NCBI GenBank assembly: GCA_014529385.2
Contig: CM043951.1
Coordinates: 112,534,969 to 112,598,968, forward strand
Source of the DNA: Adiantum capillus-veneris
Taxonomy: Eukaryota > Streptophyta > Polypodiopsida > Polypodiales > Pteridaceae
Direction of reading: 5' to 3'
DNA length: 64,000 nt
Below, one piece after another: positions 55,539 to 64,000 of the stretch (positions are counted from its first letter, which is position 1; the number at the start of each line of letters is the position of its first letter). A program made the translations under genes and the position numbers. Below the pieces are notes generated by a model that saw only the letters and a program-made list of their open reading frames with translations, ran no database searches and had not been told where the DNA came from.

Positions 55539-55712
55539 ACAAATACGAGAGCATGCCGATAAACATACTGCTTACAAAATACACAACGTTACATGCTCAT
55601 GAGTTTTAAAGTACTAAGAAACAAAGAAACTGTAATGAAACAAGTAAATAATATGACTTATCGTTGATTCGTTGATTCTGTGTTGTGGAGGATTGATGTT
55701 GCTCTGATACCA

Positions 55713-55831
55713 TGTTGAACCGAAGGGAGAGAGCGCATGTAGACAAGAGGAGAGAGAGATGAAACCAACATGTACAAGCCCCAAAGTGTGTCTATTGATC
55801 ACACAAGATGTGTTTATATAGAGGGATACCA
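55713..55831 (-). repeat. Copia C 5' LTR, internally deleted
   Basis: Nearly identical to the 3' LTR over the 115 bp next to the primer site, but it lacks roughly the first 35 bp, including the TATATATAG segment. The GTTAG target repeat still abuts its present end. Confidence 0.75.
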
Positions 55832-55866
55832 GTTAGCACACTGTTTCCTATATATAATTATTCCCA

Positions 55867-55918
55867 CCTGGCTTTTTTATTTTCCCGGCGGGCACGCCGG
55901 GAAAATAAAAAAGCCAGG
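55867..55918. repeat. Perfect 24-bp-arm palindrome
   Basis: Arms 55867-55890 and 55895-55918 are exact reverse complements around GGCA. Each arm begins/ends CCTGGC/GCCAGG and contains TTTTTTATTTTCCCGG. The flanking 55919-55975 is rich in CCCGG strings. It could be a terminal structure of a small DNA transposon or a foldback element. Confidence 0.85.
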
Positions 55919-56387
55919 CCGGCCCCACAGAAAAAAGTGGAAAACCCGGAGGGCTACCCGGCTCTATAGGTTTTTGCAGGTTATAAACAAATTCGCGTTA
56001 ACAATTAACATGATCACGTGATTTTTTTATGTAAATACTAAAGTTATTGACATAATCACCCGATCATGATTACGTTAATGAAATCTCTGGTCTTATCGAT
56101 CATATTGCTCGAGCATTCAAAATTCTGGTAGTCTTGTTCTCCATATTGAAAGCATAATCCAAAAGCTTTGATTTCTTCAATCCACGCCTTTATATCTTTG
56201 CAGGTCTTCCATATGCCATCAAACACATTGAGCTTAGCTTTCTTGAAGACTTATTTCACTACTGCTTCTCCCGCATCGGAGTCCTCGTCATCCTCATCGA
56301 TCTTTTTTTTGCTTTTTTCCTTTGGTCATTTACCTCACTTTTATCTTCTTATTTCTTCAATTGTTTCTCATATCCTTTCATCAACAT

Positions 56388-58700
<2,313 letters not shown>

Positions 58701-58744
58701 TCCCTTTCTCTCTATCACGCAAAGTGCACACCCTGCTCTCTTGC

Positions 58745-59035
58745 TTAGTAACGGTTTGCTAAAAGACATAGCCTACCCAAAATAATTGGATAAGCATTAT
58801 CACCTACCTTCATCACAAAAAAGTCTATCACACACTCTACGCCCATCACCTTGACCTTCACATCTTCAACCAGACCCAAACACCTAGATTTAGTATGGTT
58901 GGCTATCCTCATGCACACATTCAACGCCTTAACGCCCTTCTCCTTCATGGCTACTTCTATCATGACACACACCTGTGCCGCGCCATCTATATAGGCCTGT
59001 ACCTGCAACCACATCCACCAATGGAAGAACATCAA
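58745..59035 (-). pseudogene. G4 gypsy aspartic protease fragment
   Basis: 96 residues on the minus strand. AYIDGAAQVCVMIEVAMKE stands where gypsy proteases have the D-G/S-G active site. Then come CMRIANHTKSRCLGLVEDVK, VMGVECVIDFFVMKV and YPIILGRLCLL, which match the usual flap and ILGRPWL segments. The protease would cut Gag-Pol. Active-site Asp-Gly is present but the following residue is Ala rather than Ser/Thr. Upstream on the same strand (59036-59500), stops interrupt a charged gag-like region. No RT follows. Confidence 0.65.
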
Positions 59036-59517
59036 TCGATGGGCTACCTACCCTCATTGCCATGTTTTGCACCACTTGCACATTCCCCTTTGCTCTCGGC
59101 AGCCTCCTGCTAACACTCATAGACCATTGCCTCCTCAATTTTGGATTTAAAGATTACCAGGTTGTACTCGGGATAGCCATGCCCTAATTGGAAATTTGCT
59201 TGCTTGATTTTGTGGCGTCTCCTTCCTTTGCTAGGCTGCTCCGGCTGCTCTCTACCTTTGTAGACTTTCTCTTTGCCCTTGCAAGCTCTAGTTTCCCGCT
59301 CTATCTATGTCTCCCTCTCAATTCTTGCCCTCTTGTTGTGACTGAAAACATGACATCCTGCTTATCCATTCCAATAATATTCACTCTTGGGACTTCGCCT
59401 TCGTTTGGCGGAGCTGGCTGCACAGGATTCTTCATTGCTTGCTCTCTTCAACACTAAAACAATACTTGACCTCAACCTCTACCAAATAGTGTGCTCCTCC
59501 ATGGGGGCATCAGAAGA

Positions 59518-60413
59518 TGGAGAGGGGGAATGGGGGAACATGCCCGACACAACAACAAAGGCCTCTCTATAGCTCAGGGTATCCATAGCAACCCTATCCT
59601 CTCAAAAAACACCTTCAAAAACACACTTCTCACTAGCAAACCACCACCTACTCTTTTTTCAATGCCTATACACTCCACAAGTCCATCACACAATGCACAC
59701 ATATTGCCATGGTCGGTCTCCACTTGTACACACACACAGAGCTACACATCCATGTTGTCAGACCACAAGGAAACACGACACCAGAAGAAAGAGAAGAGGG
59801 GAAGGCGAAACAATAGCAAAAACAAGGCAACAATGGCTTGATTATGCTTTAAAAGGCACGTCCATAGCTTGCAATGCCATCACCATGGCCATTTTCAAGA
59901 AAAATTACAAAGGAGCCAGAGAGATCCACTTTATAGGCTCCAACAGCACAAAGAAAAGCCACTAATTTGATTAAAAAATGACTTTTATAGTGGGGCCCAT
60001 TTAACTTTAGAATCTACCCTCTAATTTGATTAATTTGACATCTTTTGGAAGGGGTATCCGCTTTGCCTCTATCTGCTCTCTTTGGGCTTGTGCTCTCAAG
60101 GGGGAGGGGTGCACTAGAGACATCACTAGTGCCCTTGGCATTTGTATTTTTTTATTTATCCATTTATCCTTCATTTTTCACCCTTTGGGAAGCGTAGCCT
60201 TGCATTGCTCTTTTGATCTCCTTTTTTGACCCCCTTTGTCGGCTCTTTGGTTGATCCATATCCACTAACCTTCTTCTCTGTCTTTTTCCTCACCCTCCAT
60301 CTTGGTCCTGCCATGCCCGCTATCTCCTCCTTGCCCTTTTCCTTTGCTTGCCTGGCCTTCGAATGGGCCCACCTACCCTCCTCCACACCTAGCGGCCCTT
60401 TTAGGTGAGCTTT

Positions 60414-60452
<39 letters not shown>

Positions 60453-60549
60453 AAACTGTCCCTTATCATCGACACATAGGGTTGTCTCTCTCTCTCACAC
60501 CTTTTACATGGGACTGATCCCCTATCCCTAGACACTAGCGATATCACTA

Positions 60550-60589
<40 letters not shown>

Positions 60590-61737
60590 TTGAGGCATAG
60601 GAATAAGCCCATACTAGCCACTTGCCATGTCATCTTTGCATGCCACCTCAACGCCGCCGGCCTCTAGTCGCTCTACCCTCTCAACCCAAAATAGGCAACT
60701 GGAGCGGCCTAGGGGCCGAGCCCCCCCTATGCACAACTGTGGAGAGCCAAAACAGCGGCACCACAAAGCCCGCCATCGCCATGCAATAGGAGGATCTCAC
60801 TCTCTCTCCCTTGTACACCTCCAATAGGCTTCACGGCCCACCCTTTATAGCATAGCTCTCTCTCCTAAAGTTGCACATAAGGGTTCATTTGCGAGCCACC
60901 TGGCTGCATAAGGGGCACCCCCTCTTAAAGTGGGTTGGAAAAAACTCTAAAAGAACACATTTTTTTAATCCCTTGCTTCACACTATTGTCATTTGCTGCT
61001 CATAGACCCAACTCCCAAGATGTAAAACCCTTCCAAAAGCGTTTCTCCTCAGCTCTAAACTTGCCGATCCCCTGTCACATTCCGAGCTCCCCAAGGCCAT
61101 AAATCAAGGCCGCAAAAGTGAGAAAAAACATCTGAGATTGCTCTGTCGACAATCACCGCCGAACTTCCAGGTGCGATATCTTTATCTTCGTAGCTTCGAT
61201 TGTTGAATTATCAATTTCGATTCACTCCACACGGTATGCTCTATTTTCTTGAACCTTGTCAAAGCCCCAAAGATGCGAGATGGCACAACTCCGAATGCGG
61301 TCAACCTTGTTTATAACTAGCCCTCGAAAAAACTTCAAATGGCCATAACTTGCTATCCAGAGCTTTGATTTGCAATCTGAGAAGACAGGTATGCTCCATG
61401 GTTGAGCACTTCACATCTATCTATTGACATCTTCCAGGGCCATCTGTCCCTAGCTGCCTTGTCCGTTGGGAATCTGCTAAACCTTCTAGCTTTAAACTTC
61501 AATATCACACACAGTGGGGCTCCATTTGACGAGCCGTCTGGAGGCACCTTAGCTTGCTATCCAAACTGAGCTACCTTGGAGCTTTTTTGGCCTAAAAAGC
61601 TGCATTAAGCATACATTTCCGCTACCCTTTGGCTACCAAGGGACACCATAACTTCTCTAGCCTTGTGCACTGTGCCTACCTGCAGTCTTAGCCTGGCATT
61701 GCATGATTTCTAGCTTGGATCAACTTTGGTTGTACCA
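59518..61737 (-). repeat. G4 right terminal repeat
   Basis: About 2.2 kb, TGG...CCA, followed by ACGTC. It contains a 36-base G homopolymer (60550-60585) where the left repeat has a shorter G/C-rich run, and a short CT tract. No gene recognised. Confidence 0.6.
60550..60585 (+). repeat. 36-base poly-G run
   Basis: An uninterrupted run of G followed by CCCC. The matching place in the left repeat (about 57695-57735) reads GGGGGCC...GGGGGCCCC, so the run is an expansion or a sequencing/assembly uncertainty. Confidence 0.9.
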
Positions 61738-61759
61738 ACGTCATAGAATCAAAACGCCT

Positions 61760-63250
61760 CTGATTTCGCTTGTGACGTGACACGGGAGAGCAAAATACAT
61801 CGATAATGAACAAAGAATATATAGAGTACGCAAAGTGAATATATTAAATAAAGGGTCTATACTATGGATGTAAGGTAATCATTACAAGAAGAGCATAGCT
61901 CGTTCCATAACCTCCCGACCACCCCCAAGCTATCTCAATCTCAATCACACTCTCACTCTCAATCTCAATCTTTATCTTGTGCACAATCTCAATCTCAGTC
62001 ACATACTCACTCGCAATCTCAATCACAATCACACTCTCAATCTCTTGATTGCAACAATGATCATAATGGGAATCGCAACACGATCACAATCCTAATATCA
62101 TGACACCTTGCACAGGTCCTGTTTCACACATTGGTTTCTGCATCGTCTACAAAATAGCCAAAAGAACATACTCGTGCAACAAATTCAACATGATAATTAA
62201 AATCAAAACATCATTCTCTACAATCATAAAAGAGTGCAATAAGTTTTTGATTGGATGAAATAAAAGAGATATTACATGTGTATATCTATTTGTAAGCTAA
62301 CCTATTGTTGCTTGTAGGTTACAAAGAATATCGAAAGTATATAGAGTCAATATATAAAACAAAGAGTCTTTATGGATGTAAGGTAATCCACCTTGAGCTA
62401 TCTCAATCTCAATCTCAATCACAGTCACACTCTCAATATCTTGATGGAAACAACGATCATAATCGGAATCGCAACACTATCACAATTCCAATATCATGAC
62501 ACCTTGCACAGATACTATTTCACACATTGGTTTCTACATCGTCTACAAAATAGTCAAAAGAACACACTCGTGCAACAAATTCAAAACATCATTTTGTACC
62601 ATCATAAAAGAGTGCAATAAATTTTTGATTGGATGAAACAAAAGAGATATTACCTGTGTATATTTATTTGTAAGCTAACCTGTTGCTGCTTGTACGCTAT
62701 CGTGCTTCTGCTGCTGATAATTTGTTTTTTCCATAACTTTATCATATGAACTCAAAATATAGGCTTCCAAGTACTCAAAACTATGGGAACATATTTGGTC
62801 TACAAGGCCGCGTAGACAGAATTGCAAAAAACTTCTTCATGTAGCTAAAAACACAATTTTCAGCTCGCGACTCATAAAACCTCTATTTTTGAATCTCCAC
62901 GACTTTTTCAACTTATTTTAAGCTTACCCATGTATTTTAAGCTAAAACACATAAAAATAAAATATTAATATTACTAAAAACATCAAATTTAACTACGCTT
63001 CTATTGTACTGTTCATAGAGGCAGACTATCTGTTATACATTAATCTTTTTCAAATATGTCTTTAGTGTATTATTTTAAAATAAGAGAATGTATTTTCTCT
63101 CTAAATATCTTAAACTCATTTATATAAGAATAATACTCTTTATCTAATAGACTATTCAACAATCTTTCAGATCGTGCTTAACGAAAGATATGGCCTATTA
63201 CATTCTTTTGAACTTTAAGAACTTCAAAAATTTATCCTATTACAACACTA
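61760..63250. repeat. Dispersed AT-rich repeat, copy 2 (LTR-like)
   Basis: Counterpart of 45060-46480, with an internal partial duplication (62330-62700 repeats 62010-62300-type sequence including the hexamer tract). The right end near 63249 reads TGTTGTAATAGG on the minus strand, a possible LTR start. No gene; the frames with Ser-Gln repeats (62305-62499) come from the hexamer tract. Confidence 0.55.
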
Positions 63251-63339
63251 GTATGTACTTCATTCTTCTGAATGGTCATTATTGTTTTTTAGAATCATAA
63301 TCCAATATTTTTTCCTTGTATTTTGCTTTGAATATGATC

Positions 63340-63739
63340 CGTTTGTCCAACAAAAAGGTGTATCTCGCATGGAGGGTGACTCAAAGTACCTTGCTCTGTG
63401 GAATTATGTCCCAAGCTTCAATGAAGAGAAGATCCAGGTCATCCATAACAAGTATACGGACTATGCATCGTGGAGATGTACTAGTGTAGATCGTTTATCT
63501 CTGTTTTGGTCAAGTCTCCTGTAGCTCTAATTGCTCACAACTATATTCTTGTAAACAGAGAGGCAACAATCCATAGTTTAGGTGAGAAAGGGGTCGAAAG
63601 CCATTTATAAAATTATGGCTTTTGTGTCGGGCAAGGAATAATAAGCAAGGCAGATATTGTATCACATGTTAGTGGAAAACCAGCCGTAAGGAGACTAGAT
63701 CAAGATGCTTTCAATGAGCTTGTAATAAAGCTATCTTAG
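63340..63739 (+). pseudogene. 3' end of an unidentified plus-strand gene
   Basis: A frame with SRMEGDSKYLALWNYVPSF and IQVIHNKYTDYASWRC (63340-63480) switches near 63480-63490 to another frame, by intron or frameshift. That frame contains KSPVALIAHNYILVNREA, TIHSLGEKGVESHL, a TAA at 63608-63610, then GIISKADIVSHVSGKPAV and RRLDQDAFNELVIKLS, ending at TAG 63737-63739. AATAAA at 63777-63782 fits a polyadenylation signal 38 bases after the stop. The residues are not repeat-like and suggest a real host gene, now damaged by one stop. I do not recognise the family. Confidence 0.45.
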
Positions 63740-63776
63740 CAACGTGTATTGCACATCTTGATGTATCTTTGAAATG

Positions 63777-63782
63777 AATAAA
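63777..63782 (+). terminator. Candidate polyadenylation signal
   Basis: AATAAA shortly after the stop at 63739, in an A/T-rich context. Confidence 0.4.
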
Positions 63783-63935
63783 ATTATCAGCTTGAGTGAA
63801 GTTTTGTCTTAATCTATGTACGTTACAAGAAATTTACGTACTAAGAAGATGTTTTCTTGCCATCTCTAGCCCCACGGGCCTTATGAACATCATCGTGCAC
63901 ATGGAAAAATATCGATATGTTCTGTGGCCCCATGT

Positions 63936-63997
63936 GGCCACGGAACGACTTTTGGAATTCTGACTTATGTCAAAATTCCAAAAGTCGCTCTGTGGCA
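63936..63997. repeat. Imperfect inverted repeat at window end
   Basis: A left arm around 63946-63964 (CGACTTTTGGAATTCTGAC) and a right arm 63969-63987 pair around TTAT with one mismatch. Outer GTGGCCAC/GTGGCAC strings extend the pairing. It may be the end of a foldback or MITE-like element cut by the window edge. Confidence 0.6.
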
Positions 63998-64000
63998 CAC

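Larger units (their letters stand above)
52653..55831 (-). mobile_element. Non-autonomous copia element (copia C)
   Basis: Minus-strand element bounded by GTTAG on both sides (52648-52652 and 55832-55836). The 5' LTR is 55713-55831 and the 3' LTR 52653-52807. The primer site TGGTATCAGAGC (minus) is at 55701-55712 and the polypurine tract is at 52808-52820. The 2.9-kb interior contains no recognisable gag, RT, RNase H or integrase; it holds tandem repeats and unidentified sequence. The LTR end style (TGTTGAGCTATA, purine tract TTTGAGTGGGGG) resembles copia A, so a copia A-like element may have supplied its proteins. Confidence 0.85.

Noticed and set aside
62305-62499. Ser-Gln repeat protein
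   Set aside because: It comes from the CAATCT hexamer tract inside a dispersed repeat.

Overview
The window looks like repeat-dense nuclear DNA of a land plant. The evidence is plant-type Ty1/copia and Ty3/gypsy LTR retrotransposons, a CACTA (En/Spm) DNA transposon whose genes have short GT-AG introns, initiator-tRNA-Met primer sites, long (CT)n tracts and almost no intact host genes. A fern or other large-genome lineage would fit, but the sequence alone does not fix the species.

Layout. Positions 1-10294 (copy A) and 15019-38500 (copy B) are two copies of one segmental duplication. They differ by roughly one percent by eye in the parts I compared, and the duplication probably continues left of the window. 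Each copy carries a minus-strand gypsy element (G1) cut by the same insertions: an 877-bp LTR family in the integrase tail, and a copia element (copia A) in the region joining RNase H to integrase. In copy B the 877-bp LTR family is a complete gag-only element (19436-22884). In copy A the same site holds only a solo LTR (4315-5191). Copy A also has a 1.47-kb inversion, and its copia A is cut off at 10294 against a second gypsy fragment (G2, 10295 to about 14012). In copy B, copia A (23865-40783) was later invaded by copia B (28287-33464: identical LTRs, 5-bp target duplication, uninterrupted gag-pol) and by a left-truncated CACTA element (33985-38187). The 5' half of G1 (gag, RT, RNase H) continues at 40789-44418 on the minus strand.

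The right part (45-64 kb) is a patchwork. It holds AT-rich dispersed repeats, a gypsy remnant, a striking series of eight stem-loops (48290-48894), a decayed protein-kinase-like gene (49657-50870) and a complete non-autonomous copia element (52653-55831). A gypsy-like element with about 2.2-kb terminal repeats (56388-61737) follows, then the 3' end of an unidentified plus-strand gene (about 63340-63739).

The best candidate for something undescribed is the stem-loop series. Six short hairpins have different but self-complementary arms around a nearly constant 19-23-nt loop (core like TYGGTAAYRCGGYT). Two larger hairpins just upstream share another loop. Most other coding content is mobile-element protein (gag, protease, integrase, reverse transcriptase, RNase H, CACTA transposases). 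Only copia B looks capable of autonomous movement.
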